Assembly: GCA_944390675.1 (NCBI GenBank)
Contig: CALXQR010000003.1
Span: forward strand, 163,896 to 227,895
Length of the DNA: 64,000 nucleotides
Source: an uncultured Burkholderiaceae bacterium
GTDB lineage: Bacteria; Pseudomonadota; Gammaproteobacteria; Burkholderiales; Burkholderiaceae_F
Direction: 5' to 3'
Position 1 is the first letter of the stretch; every line of letters starts with the position of its first letter. The notes under the pieces were generated by a model that saw nothing but the letters and a program-made list of their open reading frames with translations, was not told the origin of the DNA and did no database searches. Positions 30,216 to 40,450 of the stretch are shown one piece after another. The position numbers and the translations under genes are program-made.

Positions 30216-32170
30216 TGTACCTTTTCTTTGAAGAAGACGGCACCTTTAAGGTGGGCACTGTTTTGTCGCAAACGGGCAGTGCCTATCAGGTGGAGCTTTT
30301 GACGGGGCGTCGCACCAAGGTCAAAGGCGGGCATGTCTTTTTTGAGTTCTCTTCACCGGCGGCCTCCGAAGTGATGGGGGCGGCCGAGCGCATGGCCGAA
30401 GAAATGGATCCGCAGTTTTTGTGGGAAGTGGCTCCGGAGGAAGAATTTCAATTTACGGATCTTGCGGCCGAGTATTTCGGAGAGTCCGCCGATGTGGTTC
30501 AGCGGATTGCAACGCTTTTGGCTCTGCACGGACATCCCGTTTACTTCCATAGAAAGGGGCGCGGCAATTATCGAAAAGCGCCGGAACAAATATTAAAGGT
30601 CGCACTTCAGGCTCTTGAGAAAAAACGTTTGGCCGAAGAGCAAAAGAAAGCTTGGGTTCGACAGATGGTCGATGAAAAGACGGTGCCCAAGGAAATTGCT
30701 TCGCAGGCGATTAATCTGCTTGTCAGTCCTGATAAAAATGGCATGCTCTGGAAGGCGCTCTCGGACGCGGCAAGCGAATCACGTATGACGCCTTTGAGAC
30801 TACTTTTGTCGTTGGGGGCAATTCGTTCGGCTTATCGCTGGCACGTAGATAGTTTTTATGCTCAATACTTCCCGAAAGGAAAGGGATTTGCAGCAGATTT
30901 AAACGGTCCGGATGAAAACGATTGGGAAGAGCTCCCGATTGCCAACGTCAATGCATTCTCCATCGATGACTCCTCCACGACGGAAATCGATGATGCCACG
31001 AGCGTTGAACATGTGGACGATAAGCTTTTGCGCATTGGCATTCATATTGCCGCGCCAAGTCTTGGAATTGATCGCGACAGTGACATCGATAAGGTTGCGC
31101 GCTCAAGGCTCTCTACGGTTTACGCGCCCGGCATTAAGACGACCATGTTGCCGGAGAACTGGATTAAAGAATTTTCGCTCGATGAAGGGCGGGCTGTGCC
31201 TTGTCTCTCACTTTACGCTTTAGTGGATAAGCAAACGCTTGAAGTTTCGGCCACTGAAACGCATTTAGAGCGCATAAAGGTTCGTGCTAACATCCGATAT
31301 GACCTGATTGAAGATCAGTTTACAGAGGAGAAACTGTCTGCCGGCACAGTTGAGCACCCCTTTGCAGAAGAAATCACTTGGCTTTGGAAGTTTGCTAAAA
31401 AGTGTTTGGCCGAGCGTGAGGCCGTTCGCGGAAAACCTGAAATCTTAGGCAGGTTGGAATGGAGTTTTGACCTGGAAGGGGAAGATGAAAACGCGGTGAT
31501 TCATTTGAAATCACGTCGCCGCGGCTCTCCTTTGGATTTGGCGGTGGGCGAACTCATGATTTTCGCCAACATGGTTTGGGGCGGTTGGCTTGAAGAAGTT
31601 AATGTCGCAGGTATTTATCGCTCGCAGAGCATGGGCCGAGTGAAAATGAGCACGACGCCCGGCCCTCATGACGGTATGGGGGTACCTCAGTATGCGTGGT
31701 GCACCTCGCCCCTTCGTCGTTATGTGGACTTGGTCAACCAACGTCAGCTCATCAGCGCGGTATTGGATCAGACACCCAGCTATCGTCCCAGTGACACAGA
31801 CCTCTTTACGATCGTCTCTAATTTCACACTGACCTACGGGGCATACAACGAGTTCCAACGCAAAATGGAACGCTACTGGAGCCTGCGTTGGATTGAGCAG
31901 GAAGGTCTCAAGACAATCGAAGCGGTCGTCGTTAAAGGGGAATTGATTCGTATCGAAGGTCTTCCCTTTACTCAGCGTATGCCCGGTATGCCGGAGTTGC
32001 CTCGAGGGCAGAAGATCCTCTTGGAAATTTTGGGTGTGGATTACGTCGATGTGTTGCTGGATGCCAAACTCAAAGAAGTGCTCGACGAAACGGATGAAGC
32101 CGCTTTAGAAGAAGAGCCTCTTGAGGAAACTTCAGCGCAGGACGCTACGCCTGAACAAGACGAAAGTTAA
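30215..32170 (+). CDS. RNB domain ribonuclease (RNase II-like)
   Basis: 3'-5' exoribonuclease of the RNase II superfamily. 651 aa. N-terminal region (1-210) not matching the standard cold-shock pair, then the RNB domain with FSIDDSSTTEIDDATSVE near residue 248, holding the metal-binding Asp residues, and a C-terminal segment with TSPLRRYVDLVNQRQL near 503. The tail is acidic (EEEPLEETSAQ). ATG 30215 (TGATG overlap with marC) has AAGGGAG 8 nt upstream. Shorter than RNase R and divergent from E. coli Rnb, so I give no symbol. Confidence 0.88.
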   Translation: MYLFFEEDGTFKVGTVLSQTGSAYQVELLTGRRTKVKGGHVFFEFSSPAASEVMGAAERMAEEMDPQFLWEVAPEEEFQFTDLAAEYFGESADVVQRIATLLALHGHPVYFHRKGRGNYRKAPEQILKVALQALEKKRLAEEQKKAWVRQMVDEKTVPKEIASQAINLLVSPDKNGMLWKALSDAASESRMTPLRLLLSLGAIRSAYRWHVDSFYAQYFPKGKGFAADLNGPDENDWEELPIANVNAFSIDDSSTTEIDDATSVEHVDDKLLRIGIHIAAPSLGIDRDSDIDKVARSRLSTVYAPGIKTTMLPENWIKEFSLDEGRAVPCLSLYALVDKQTLEVSATETHLERIKVRANIRYDLIEDQFTEEKLSAGTVEHPFAEEITWLWKFAKKCLAEREAVRGKPEILGRLEWSFDLEGEDENAVIHLKSRRRGSPLDLAVGELMIFANMVWGGWLEEVNVAGIYRSQSMGRVKMSTTPGPHDGMGVPQYAWCTSPLRRYVDLVNQRQLISAVLDQTPSYRPSDTDLFTIVSNFTLTYGAYNEFQRKMERYWSLRWIEQEGLKTIEAVVVKGELIRIEGLPFTQRMPGMPELPRGQKILLEILGVDYVDVLLDAKLKEVLDETDEAALEEEPLEETSAQDATPEQDES

Positions 32171-32265
32171 TTAGGGAAAGTTCTTGTCTCTCCGAAAAGA
32201 AAAGGCACTTTAACCAGGCATAAACTGAGCGTGGGTGTTTTTAATTTCTTATTCGGAGGGGGAAT

Positions 32266-34068
32266 ATGATCCGAAAGACACTTCTTGCAGCTTCTGTGGC
32301 TGCTTTAATGTTGGGAACCGCCATGTCTGCTCAAGCTTGCTTTACAGTAATTGTTGGTAAAGACGCCTCGTCAACCGGAGAAATCATTGTCGGTCACAAT
32401 GAAGACAATGACCGCCGTATTTTGATGAGCCAATATTGGGTGCCGGCTGCGACTCACAAAAAAGGTGAGATGATTGAATATGAACCGACGGCAGCCAAGA
32501 TTCCTCAAGTTTCACAAACATTGGGCTATTGGTGGACTCAAACCTTAGCGCCCGAAGGTTACAGTTTCTCAGACGGCTTTTTCAATGAAGCCGGTGTGTT
32601 GATTACGTCGAATAACTGCGGTGACACCGTCGAGAAAGATGAAAAGGTCAAAGACGGCGGTGTGGGTTACGGTATTCGCCGCATCACTGCCGAACGCGCT
32701 CATACAGCCCGAGAAGCAGTGCAAATCGCTATCGAGTTGGTGGAAAAGTATGGCTATACGCATCAAGGCCGCACCTACACCTTTGCTGACCACAATGAAG
32801 CCTGGCAAATGGCTATTTTGCGCGGACACCGTTACCTTGCCCGCAAGGTAAAAGACAATGAAGTGGCGTTCCTTGCTAATTCGTATTCGTTAACGAACGT
32901 TGATTTGAACGATAAGGAAAATGTCATTGCTTCGCCCGACCTGATCGAGCATGCCATTAAGATCGGCACCTATAAGCCTGCGAAGGCCGGTGACTATTCT
33001 GACTTCAATTTCCGTGAAGCCTATCAGCCTGATCGTCGTCGCGCCGCAGACTGGAACAAACAGCGTGTGCAAACCTTCATGAAGATCATGACCGGTGAAA
33101 TGATTGAAGATCACAACGCCATCCCGCAGTCCATTATCCCGAAAGAAAAAGTCACACCGTGGGACGTGCAAAAGATTATGCGCGCTCAATCTGACCAAGT
33201 GGATCGCTCCGTTACCGGCTGGCACCTCTATGACCTGCGTGATATCGGTAATATCGATACACACGACAGCGTTGTGTTTAAGTTGACGAAGGATCCTCTT
33301 TTGACCGTTTCTTGGCGAAGCAACGCTCGTCCGTATGAGACGGCTTTTGTGCCCGCGTTCCCGTTGGCAAAGCCTGCGCTCGCTCAATCCTTCATGACGC
33401 CTGAGGTTGGCACTCGAGCCCAGTTCCATGCAACGCCTGAACAGATGAGCTTCTCTCTGGACAAGAACGTCTTTACGTTCGTTTTGGCTCAACAATTCTT
33501 GGATTGGATGCCGAGTCTGCGCGAAGACGTTTTAGATGACATTGAAGAATATGAAGAGCGTAAAGCTGAGGAATTGGGGGCGATTGAAGCGCGAGCCAAG
33601 TCTTTGGCTGCAATTGACAAAGACCGTGCAGTTAAATTTATGCATGACTTTAATGTCCTCAATTACAACGAAGCGTTGGGTGCGGCATCTAAGGTTTTGA
33701 TGAAGGCAAACCGTCAAGATATCGTCATCATGAAAGATACCTTGAGTCTGTCTGATGAAACAGGAACGGTGGATGTGGTGCTTCTGTCTCAAAAAGACTT
33801 TGATGCCACGAAGCTCGATCAATCCGTAACCGAATTCGGCTCTGCGTGGTCTGACGGCGAAGACGAACTCAATCGTCATCGCGCTAAGCCCGTTAAGGTC
33901 GTCTTCAAGGATGTCGATGGTGACGGTCTGAAGGACGCCGTGATCACCTTCCCGGTGAAGGGTGCTGTTGCGACGACCTTTAAGGACGTCTATACGGAAC
34001 TTGTCCTCTTTACTAAAGTGGATGGGAAACCGGTCGCTGCCTATGATACGGTGAAGATCGTCAAGTAA
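32266..34068 (+). CDS. Secreted C69 family dipeptidase with calcium-type C-terminal motif
   Basis: Ntn-hydrolase dipeptidase of peptidase family C69 (PepD type). 600 aa. A signal peptide of 24 residues ends SAQA, and cleavage would expose Cys25 (ACFTVIVGKDASS), the expected N-terminal nucleophile. GHNEDND near residue 43 and DTHDSVVFKL near 328 are typical. Past the peptidase core, about 150 extra residues include KDVDGDGLKDAV near 547, an EF-hand/dockerin-like calcium loop. GGAGGGGG is the ribosome site. Followed by a strong terminator. A second C69 gene lies at 36617. Confidence 0.9.
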   Translation: MIRKTLLAASVAALMLGTAMSAQACFTVIVGKDASSTGEIIVGHNEDNDRRILMSQYWVPAATHKKGEMIEYEPTAAKIPQVSQTLGYWWTQTLAPEGYSFSDGFFNEAGVLITSNNCGDTVEKDEKVKDGGVGYGIRRITAERAHTAREAVQIAIELVEKYGYTHQGRTYTFADHNEAWQMAILRGHRYLARKVKDNEVAFLANSYSLTNVDLNDKENVIASPDLIEHAIKIGTYKPAKAGDYSDFNFREAYQPDRRRAADWNKQRVQTFMKIMTGEMIEDHNAIPQSIIPKEKVTPWDVQKIMRAQSDQVDRSVTGWHLYDLRDIGNIDTHDSVVFKLTKDPLLTVSWRSNARPYETAFVPAFPLAKPALAQSFMTPEVGTRAQFHATPEQMSFSLDKNVFTFVLAQQFLDWMPSLREDVLDDIEEYEERKAEELGAIEARAKSLAAIDKDRAVKFMHDFNVLNYNEALGAASKVLMKANRQDIVIMKDTLSLSDETGTVDVVLLSQKDFDATKLDQSVTEFGSAWSDGEDELNRHRAKPVKVVFKDVDGDGLKDAVITFPVKGAVATTFKDVYTELVLFTKVDGKPVAAYDTVKIVK

Positions 34069-34110
34069 TCCAAATCTTGATCACAAAGCTGCTTGGACAG
34101 TTTTGAACAG

Positions 34111-34151
34111 TACCCCGTTGGGTAGACAACTTGCCAACGGGGTATTTTCTT
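34111..34151 (+). terminator. Terminator of the first C69 gene
   Basis: Eleven-bp stem TACCCCGTTGG (34111-34121) / CCAACGGGGTA (34134-34144), 12-nt loop, followed by TTTTCTT. Confidence 0.85.
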
Positions 34152-34269
34152 GGGTGAGAAACGCATTTCAAAAGACTGCGACGCTATAGTGGTACAATGA
34201 CGGCACTTTGAAACAGACCTGATTAATTGTTAAAAAGGCGGACAACATTATGAACGAAGGGGTGCCTCG

Positions 34270-35784
34270 ATGCCTGAAGCACGAGACATTGAGCAAAAAG
34301 CAGCCCCTGTGGCGGCTGCAACCGCACAGACGGTAGCCTCGGCTCGCGAACCGGAACTCGCAAGCCGCGCCCTCGCTCGCATTCAGCAATGCCTTGAAAA
34401 AGCCGAAGATCAGCGTCATAAAATCACCGCCAGCGGTGCGCTCACTAAAGAGCAAGAAAAGCAGCTGCGTGATAGTTTCCACATTCAAATCAAGGCCGAA
34501 ATCGCCAAAATTCTGGCTCCGCTGCACCCGGCCGATATCGCTTATATCCTCGAAGCACTTCCTACCGATGAGCGTCTGATTGTCTGGGATTTGGTCCGCA
34601 ATAATCAGGACGGCGACGTGTTGGTTGAAGTTAACGACAGCGTTCGTGAAACTTTGATTGATGCGATGGATCGCGAAGAACTCGTTGATGCCATGGAAAC
34701 ATTGGACACCGACGAAATCGCGGACTTGGTGGAAGACCTGCCGCCCGATGTGGTTGCCGAAGTTCAGGAAGGTTTGACGACTCAGGAACGCGCTCAGTTG
34801 CGCGCAGCCATGAGTTATCCCGAAGAAAGCGTCGGTGCTCGCATGGATTTTGAAATTGTGTCGGTTCGTGAAGATTCATCACTTGAGGCCGTTTTCCGTT
34901 ATCTGCGCGGATTTGAAGAACTGCCTGAGCTCACCGACATGATTTTTGTGGTCGACCGCAATCAAAAGCTCAAGGGTGCGTTGCCGGTATCGAAGATTTT
35001 GATCAGTGACCCTGAGCGCAGCGTGCGGGAAGTGATGAAGGGTGATGTGTTAACTCTGAATCCTTTGGATGACGCTACAGATGCGGCCCAAGCTTTCGAA
35101 CGTTATGACTTGGTGAGCGCGCCTGTTGTGGACGAAACGGGGCGTCTTGTCGGTCGTCTCACCGTTGACGAAGTGATGGACGTGATCCGTGAAAGCAGTG
35201 ATGAAGATGCTTACGCGGCTGTGGGTTTGAGCGATGAGCAGGACTTGTTCGCCGGTGTTTGGGAAACAGCCAAGAGCCGCTGGATTTGGCTGGGCGTGAA
35301 TCTCTGCACGGCTTTTGTTGCCTCGCGTGTTATCACTTGTTTTGAAGGAACCATTTCTCGCGTGGTGGCGCTGGCCGCCCTGCTTCCTATCGCCGCTAAT
35401 ATTGCAGGCAACACCGGCAACCAGACGCTTACCCTTTTGGTGCGCTCCTTGGCGATGGGGCAGGTCACAAGCAGCAACACGTTTGATCTTTTCAAAAAAG
35501 AACTGGGCGTGGCGATCATCAATGGCATTATCTGGGGTGCTATTGCCGGCTGCGGCGCCTGGCTGTTGTATTTTGATTCCAGTTTGGGAATGAAACTGGG
35601 TATGGTGATGTTCTTAGCGATGATGCTCAACATCATCGTGGGTGCGCTTGTCGGCTTGTTGGTTCCGCTGATCCTAGAGAAAACCGGTCGAGATCCCGCC
35701 ATGGGCAGCTCGGTTTTGCTCACCTTCATTACCGATAGCGGCGGTTTCTTGATTTTCTTAGGCTTGGCCGGTTTGTTCTTCTAA
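34270..35784 (+). CDS. mgtE: Magnesium transporter MgtE
   Basis: Homodimeric Mg2+ channel of the inner membrane. 504 aa: a variable N-terminal extension rich in Ala/Glu, the MgtE N domain (LHPADIAYILEALP near residue 76), two CBS domains (about 190-310) that sense Mg2+, and five membrane helices (about 340-504) with NIAGNTGNQTLTLLVRSLAMGQ near 378, which lines the pore. GAAGGGG precedes the ATG. No Mg2+ riboswitch was recognised in the 200-bp leader. Converges with rsmE with a 4-bp overlap. Confidence 0.96.
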   Translation: MPEARDIEQKAAPVAAATAQTVASAREPELASRALARIQQCLEKAEDQRHKITASGALTKEQEKQLRDSFHIQIKAEIAKILAPLHPADIAYILEALPTDERLIVWDLVRNNQDGDVLVEVNDSVRETLIDAMDREELVDAMETLDTDEIADLVEDLPPDVVAEVQEGLTTQERAQLRAAMSYPEESVGARMDFEIVSVREDSSLEAVFRYLRGFEELPELTDMIFVVDRNQKLKGALPVSKILISDPERSVREVMKGDVLTLNPLDDATDAAQAFERYDLVSAPVVDETGRLVGRLTVDEVMDVIRESSDEDAYAAVGLSDEQDLFAGVWETAKSRWIWLGVNLCTAFVASRVITCFEGTISRVVALAALLPIAANIAGNTGNQTLTLLVRSLAMGQVTSSNTFDLFKKELGVAIINGIIWGAIAGCGAWLLYFDSSLGMKLGMVMFLAMMLNIIVGALVGLLVPLILEKTGRDPAMGSSVLLTFITDSGGFLIFLGLAGLFF

Positions 35785-36500
35785 AGCAAGTCGCCCATTA
35801 TGCATTGCGCGGCGGTCAGCACCACGATCCCAGCGGTTTCTGTTCTCAAAACCCTTGGTCCAAGCAAGGCACTTTTATAGTCGATTTCATTAGCAAGCGC
35901 GATTTCTTCTTCAGAAAAGCCTCCCTCCGGGCCAACGGCGAAGGTAATAGAGGTTGATTTTTCCTGAGGCAGACGGTTTTGAGCGGCGGGTGCCAAAACA
36001 AAATTGAGCTCGCTTTTATGTTCTTTGAGAGCGTTTTCCAGTTTTGAACAATAAATCACTTCCGGCAAAACGCTTCTGCCGCATTGCTCGCAAGCGCTTA
36101 AAACCGTGTTTTTCCACTGAGCGAGCCGTTTTTCAAGACGTTTTTCATCCAGTTTGGTAACGCTCCTGGCAGCCGGAACAATCACAATTTTTGATACACC
36201 CAACTCTGTTGATTTTTCCAAAATCCAGTCCAACTTTTCCTGAGAGACAAGCGACTGAATCAGTGTCGTCTGAAGAGGACTTTCCGTTTGGCTTTTTTGC
36301 ACTGCGATAATTTCTGCCTCTGTCCGATCAGCGAAAAAATGCATGACAGCCTGCGCTTCGAGTCCCTTGCCGTCAAATAACACGGCCGCGTCGCCTTCTC
36401 TCATTCTGAGAACACGGCTTGCGTGATGCGCGGGTTTTTCGGGCAGCACAATAGTGCAGCCGGATTGGAAATCACTGTCAACGTAAAATCGGGGTGCCAT
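35781..36500 (-). CDS. rsmE: 16S rRNA m3U1498 methyltransferase RsmE
   Basis: SPOUT-fold enzyme that methylates U1498 of 16S rRNA. 239 aa from MAPRFYVDSDFQSG; the N-terminal PUA-like part has RVLRMREGDAAVLFDGKG and the C-terminal knot has FAVGPEGGFSEEEI near residue 190 and ILGPRVLRTETA-like LLGPRVLRTETAG near 212. A longer in-frame TTG start at 36557 lies in the T-run of the neighbouring terminator and is rejected; no strong ribosome site is visible. Its stop overlaps the mgtE stop on the other strand. Confidence 0.93.
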   Translation of the reverse strand: MAPRFYVDSDFQSGCTIVLPEKPAHHASRVLRMREGDAAVLFDGKGLEAQAVMHFFADRTEAEIIAVQKSQTESPLQTTLIQSLVSQEKLDWILEKSTELGVSKIVIVPAARSVTKLDEKRLEKRLAQWKNTVLSACEQCGRSVLPEVIYCSKLENALKEHKSELNFVLAPAAQNRLPQEKSTSITFAVGPEGGFSEEEIALANEIDYKSALLGPRVLRTETAGIVVLTAAQCIMGDLL

Positions 36501-36555
36501 TTCAATAAAGTGCGAAAGTTGTTTTTCCAAAGATTCTAAAGAAAATTTTGCGCTC

Positions 36556-36587
36556 AAAAAAGCCGCCCGAATACGTATCCGGGCGGC
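36556..36587 (-). terminator. Terminator of the second C69 gene
   Basis: GCCGCCCG (36562-36569) / CGGGCGGC (36580-36587) with a self-complementary ATACGTAT inside, then TTTTTT on the minus strand. Confidence 0.88.
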
Positions 36588-36616
36588 CCATCGAACTCTT
36601 AGTTTTTTTGAACTAA

Positions 36617-38116
36617 TTAGTCTTTCTTGCTCTTATTGGCAAAGAAGTTGGCGGCTTGGATATCGGCCGTACGGATCGTGAAGATTTGGTTCGTTAAGTC
36701 TTCTGCCAATTTTTCAGCGCTGGCCATAATGCCCAGGTTGAAGTCGTTGAGCATCTTGTCAGCCTTCTTGGCATCCTTCTTGTAAATCTTCAGATATTCG
36801 TTTTCGAAAGCTTTTTGTTTTTCAGCCGTTTGAGCTTCAAATTTGTGATAAGCCTTTTCAACGATCGGGGCCAACTTCACATAGTCGGTCATGACGAGCG
36901 TTTGAAGCTTGCGATACTTCCAATACATGGATTGGCTGTCGGCTTCGTTGGTGCCCATACCATAGTGAGCGGGATAAGCGTCCAAACCGTGATAATACGG
37001 GACGTACACTGACAGGTTCGGCATGCCCATTGCCACGTAAATCACAGAACCGATTTCTCGCGGCATCCAAGGACGCACTTGCATGACGTGAGATTCATAG
37101 GTGCGGAATACGCTGATCGGACGGTATTCTTCATCGCCGCGCAAGCCCTTGGAGTAGGGGTCATGGCTTTGGAGTTCACCGGCTTCATAGTGATTGCGCA
37201 AAATGCTCTTCATGTCTTCGAGCGTCACCTTCTTTTCAGGCTTGGCGTAAACCGGGAAGGAGCGGCCTTCTTGCACCGGCTGCTTCAAGCTCGGCGTCAA
37301 GATCTTTTGAATTTGCCAAACGCGCGGGTCGTTGTAGACGCGGTCACGGGAATCGTCGCGGGTGTAGGCCTTGGAGAAATTAAATTCGCCGTCTTTCTTC
37401 GGATCGTAGAAACCGTTGTCCGTAGCCCATTGGACTAAATTCTTGCTTGCCATGAAGTCGGGGCTCTTCGGATCGTAGGCTTGCAGACGGCCTTGGTTGC
37501 CGGAGGCGAAATATTGATCGCGAGGAATGCGTTGAGCAATCCATTGGTGACCGGTGCCGGTTTCCAAGTACCACATTTCCTTTTCATCCACGAAAGCAAC
37601 GCCGAAGCCTTCGCCTGCGCCAATCGTTTCAACGATGCTGCCTAAAATTTGGACACCTTCGCGAGCGGTCTTAGCGCGAGGGAGAATGACGTCCATAATA
37701 TCGTCTTCTGTGATGCCGGTCGCTTCATTGTAGGGATCAAGCTTTAAAGCGTCATCGCGAGCGAAAATGGATTCCGTGCCCGACATGCCGACACCGGCTT
37801 CGTTAAAACCAACTGCACCATGCAATTGTGTTTTCCAGTTAGGAACTGTTGTGTAACGCATGGCGTTTTCGGGAAGCGGATATTCAAAATTGGTGGCACC
37901 TTTGTAGTCTTGTGTGCGATACATCCCTTTTTGATTTTTCTTTGCGGGGTGAATCACCATGTGTTGAGCTTTGAGCGCATCACTGTCTGCGTTGCGGCCT
38001 ACAAAAAAGGAACCGTCAGCTGTTGCTTCGGGTCCCACTAAAACTGTCGTGCAGGCTAAGCTCATTGTTGAAAATGCGGCCAAAACAGAGGCCACCAAAG
38101 TCGCTTTTTTGAACAT
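36617..38116 (-). CDS. Secreted C69 family dipeptidase
   Basis: 499 aa, family C69. The 21-residue signal peptide ends TMSLA; cleavage exposes Cys22 (ACTTVLVGPEATADG) as Ntn nucleophile. GRNADSD near residue 39, AVGFNEAGVGMSGTES near 101 and EKEMWYLETGTGHQW near 170 are family blocks. It lacks the C-terminal calcium-motif extension of the paralogue at 32266. Such enzymes in gut anaerobes release dipeptides or amino acids in the periplasm. AGAGGAG precedes the ATG; a lipoprotein is unlikely because the residue at -3 is Ser. Confidence 0.9.
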   Translation of the reverse strand: MFKKATLVASVLAAFSTMSLACTTVLVGPEATADGSFFVGRNADSDALKAQHMVIHPAKKNQKGMYRTQDYKGATNFEYPLPENAMRYTTVPNWKTQLHGAVGFNEAGVGMSGTESIFARDDALKLDPYNEATGITEDDIMDVILPRAKTAREGVQILGSIVETIGAGEGFGVAFVDEKEMWYLETGTGHQWIAQRIPRDQYFASGNQGRLQAYDPKSPDFMASKNLVQWATDNGFYDPKKDGEFNFSKAYTRDDSRDRVYNDPRVWQIQKILTPSLKQPVQEGRSFPVYAKPEKKVTLEDMKSILRNHYEAGELQSHDPYSKGLRGDEEYRPISVFRTYESHVMQVRPWMPREIGSVIYVAMGMPNLSVYVPYYHGLDAYPAHYGMGTNEADSQSMYWKYRKLQTLVMTDYVKLAPIVEKAYHKFEAQTAEKQKAFENEYLKIYKKDAKKADKMLNDFNLGIMASAEKLAEDLTNQIFTIRTADIQAANFFANKSKKD

Positions 38117-38403
38117 GAATAAACTCCTCTAAATATTTGTGACCGGTCATGCCGGTTGGCTGAGTCGTGCCAGCCGCCGAAAATACTACGCTGAATTACC
38201 TAGAAGCTCCATGGAAACGCCTAGGGATTTTTCCGTATTGTCGAACTTGAAAAATGAGTGACAGCGTAAAGAAATTGTGGAAAAAAGTTTTTCACTTTTA
38301 ACTAATTTGCACGGGTAATTTCAGTACAATCTTATTGTTTAAGTCGGATGAAGATATGACGATCCGGCCTTTGAATCTGTCTTTTTAATTTGGTTGGAAC
38401 ATT
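38117..38403. other. 287-bp divergent intergenic region C69/tkt
   Basis: No gene is supported. It holds a short inverted repeat ACCGG/CCGGT (38142-38156) in the leader of the C69 gene. A TACAAT (38330-38335) may serve as the -10 of tkt, but no good -35 is at the proper distance. Confidence 0.4.
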
Positions 38404-40428
38404 ATGACTTGTTGCGTGACTCCTCAATTGATGGCTAATGCCATCCGTGCGCTTGCGATGGACGCTGTTCAAAAGGCAAAGTCGGGGCATCCGGGTATGC
38501 CGATGGGTATGGCCGATATTGCCGTGGCTCTTTGGACAAGACACCTTCGCCACAATCCCGCCAATCCCAAGTGGATTGGTCGTGACCGATTCATTCTCAG
38601 CAACGGTCATGGTTCCATGCTTCAGTATGCTCTCCTGCATTTGACGGGCTACGACCTCACGATCGATGATTTGAAAGCTTTCCGTCAATGGCACAGCAAA
38701 ACGCCCGGTCATCCCGAAGTGGATGTGACGCCGGGCGTTGAAACAACGACGGGTCCTCTTGGCCAAGGTATTGGTAATGCCGTTGGCATGGCTTTGGCTG
38801 AGAAGATGCTCGCCGCGGAATTCAATCGCCCCGGCTTTGATGTGATCAACAATTACACCTATTGCTTCTTGGGCGATGGGTGCCTGATGGAAGGCATCAG
38901 CCACGAAGTGTGCTCCTTGGCTGGTACTTGGCATCTCAATAAGCTGATCGTCATCTATGACGATAACGGCATTTCCATTGACGGTAAGGTGGTCAATTGG
39001 TTCTCCGACAACACGCGTGAACGCTTTGAAGCCTACGGCTGGAATGTCATCGGCCCGGTTGACGGTCACAATATCGATGAAATGGACCGCAGCATCGCAG
39101 AAGCCAAACAAAGCAAAGATAAACCCACGATCATTATTGCGCGCACCGTGATCGGCAAGGGCTCTCCCAATCGCCAAGGCACGAGCAAGGTGCACGGCGA
39201 AGCGTTGGGTGAAGAGGAATTGAAGCTCACTCGTGAAGCCTTGGGCTGGAAGTGGGATCCGTTTGTGATTCCTGAAGAAATCCGCCAAGCGATGGACGCG
39301 CGGGAAAGTGGCAAGAAGTTGGAAGCCGCCTATGACGAAATGACGGCTCGCTACAGCGCTCAATATCCTGAACTTTGGAAGGAATTAAACCGCCGACTCA
39401 AGGGCGATTTGCCTGCGAATTTTGAATCGGTGATGAAGGATGCGGTTGAAAAGGCTGCCCAAGCTCAGGAAACCGTTGCGACGCGTAAAGCCAGCCAAAA
39501 AGCTTTGAATGCTTTTGCTCCGCAGGTTCCGGAACTGTTAGGCGGCTCTGCAGACTTGACGGGTTCGAACCTTACCAATTGGACGGGGGTTGAGGCGATG
39601 CGCCCGGACACGTACCTGGGTCGCCACATCAATTACGGTGTGCGTGAGTTCGGGATGTCTGCGATTCAAAACGGTATTGCGCTCTATGGCGGCTTCATCC
39701 CGTTTAGCGCAACCTTCCTGACGTTCTCGGACTATTCCAGAAACGCCATTCGCATGGCTGCTTTAATGAAGCAGCGCTCCATCTTCGTCTTCACGCACGA
39801 TTCAATCGGTTTAGGCGAAGATGGTCCGACGCACCAATCAGTTGAACATATTCCGAGTCTGCGCTTAATCCCGAATTTGAATGTGTGGCGTCCGTGTGAC
39901 ACGGTCGAAGCGTTGGTCGCTTGGCAAAGCGCTCTTGAATCGCGCCATACGCCATCGATTATCATCGGCTCTCGTCAGAACATTGAATTTATCGCTCGTG
40001 ACGCAAAAGAAGTTGTGGCCGATGCCCAGCAAGCATTGCATAGCGGCGCCTATGTTATGAAGGAATCCGGCAAGGGTAAAAACGCAGTTGACTGTGTTTT
40101 GATTGCCACGGGTTCGGAAGTGCCGCTTGCTGTCAAAGCACGCGAAGCGCTTGAAGAAAAGGGTATCGGAACGCGCGTGGTGTCCATGCCTTGCACGGAA
40201 CTTTTCGATAAGCTCACCTGTGAAGAAAAGCGCGCTATTTTGACCGACGCTCCTAAGGTGGCTGTTGAAGCATCGGTAACGGGGCTGTGGTATAAGTACG
40301 TCAAGGATGGCGCCGTGGTCGGCATCGACACCTTTGGTGAATCGGCGCCTGCCGGCGTTTTGTGGGAAAAATTCGGCTTCACGGTGGATCACGTCGTGCA
40401 AGCTGCTTTGAAACTTATTCATCGTTAA
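38404..40428 (+). CDS. tkt: Transketolase
   Basis: Thiamine-diphosphate enzyme transferring two-carbon units in the pentose phosphate pathway. 674 aa. [20 protein letters not shown] at the N-terminus, TPP motif [13 protein letters not shown] to DDNGISIDG (about residues 158-196), and [14 protein letters not shown] near 470 are diagnostic. Ribosome site weak (TTGGA). It is 22 bp before gapA; tkt-gapA(-pgk) clusters are common in betaproteobacteria. Confidence 0.97.
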   Translation: MTCCVTPQLMANAIRALAMDAVQKAKSGHPGMPMGMADIAVALWTRHLRHNPANPKWIGRDRFILSNGHGSMLQYALLHLTGYDLTIDDLKAFRQWHSKTPGHPEVDVTPGVETTTGPLGQGIGNAVGMALAEKMLAAEFNRPGFDVINNYTYCFLGDGCLMEGISHEVCSLAGTWHLNKLIVIYDDNGISIDGKVVNWFSDNTRERFEAYGWNVIGPVDGHNIDEMDRSIAEAKQSKDKPTIIIARTVIGKGSPNRQGTSKVHGEALGEEELKLTREALGWKWDPFVIPEEIRQAMDARESGKKLEAAYDEMTARYSAQYPELWKELNRRLKGDLPANFESVMKDAVEKAAQAQETVATRKASQKALNAFAPQVPELLGGSADLTGSNLTNWTGVEAMRPDTYLGRHINYGVREFGMSAIQNGIALYGGFIPFSATFLTFSDYSRNAIRMAALMKQRSIFVFTHDSIGLGEDGPTHQSVEHIPSLRLIPNLNVWRPCDTVEALVAWQSALESRHTPSIIIGSRQNIEFIARDAKEVVADAQQALHSGAYVMKESGKGKNAVDCVLIATGSEVPLAVKAREALEEKGIGTRVVSMPCTELFDKLTCEEKRAILTDAPKVAVEASVTGLWYKYVKDGAVVGIDTFGESAPAGVLWEKFGFTVDHVVQAALKLIHR

Positions 40429-40450
40429 TCATTTAGAGGGGAATCATAAG

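Noticed and set aside
34152..34269. Magnesium riboswitch ahead of mgtE
   Set aside because: The leader is only about 120 bases and shows no M-box-like helices; a small out-of-frame ATG at 34250 is not convincing either.
36501..36557. Longer rsmE start (TTG at 36557)
   Set aside because: It lies in the T-run of the terminator of the C69 gene; the family N-terminus begins at MAPRF (36500).
36617..38116. Lipoprotein signal in the second C69 protein
   Set aside because: The residue at -3 of the cysteine is Ser (SLAC), and C69 enzymes use this Cys as N-terminal nucleophile after ordinary cleavage.
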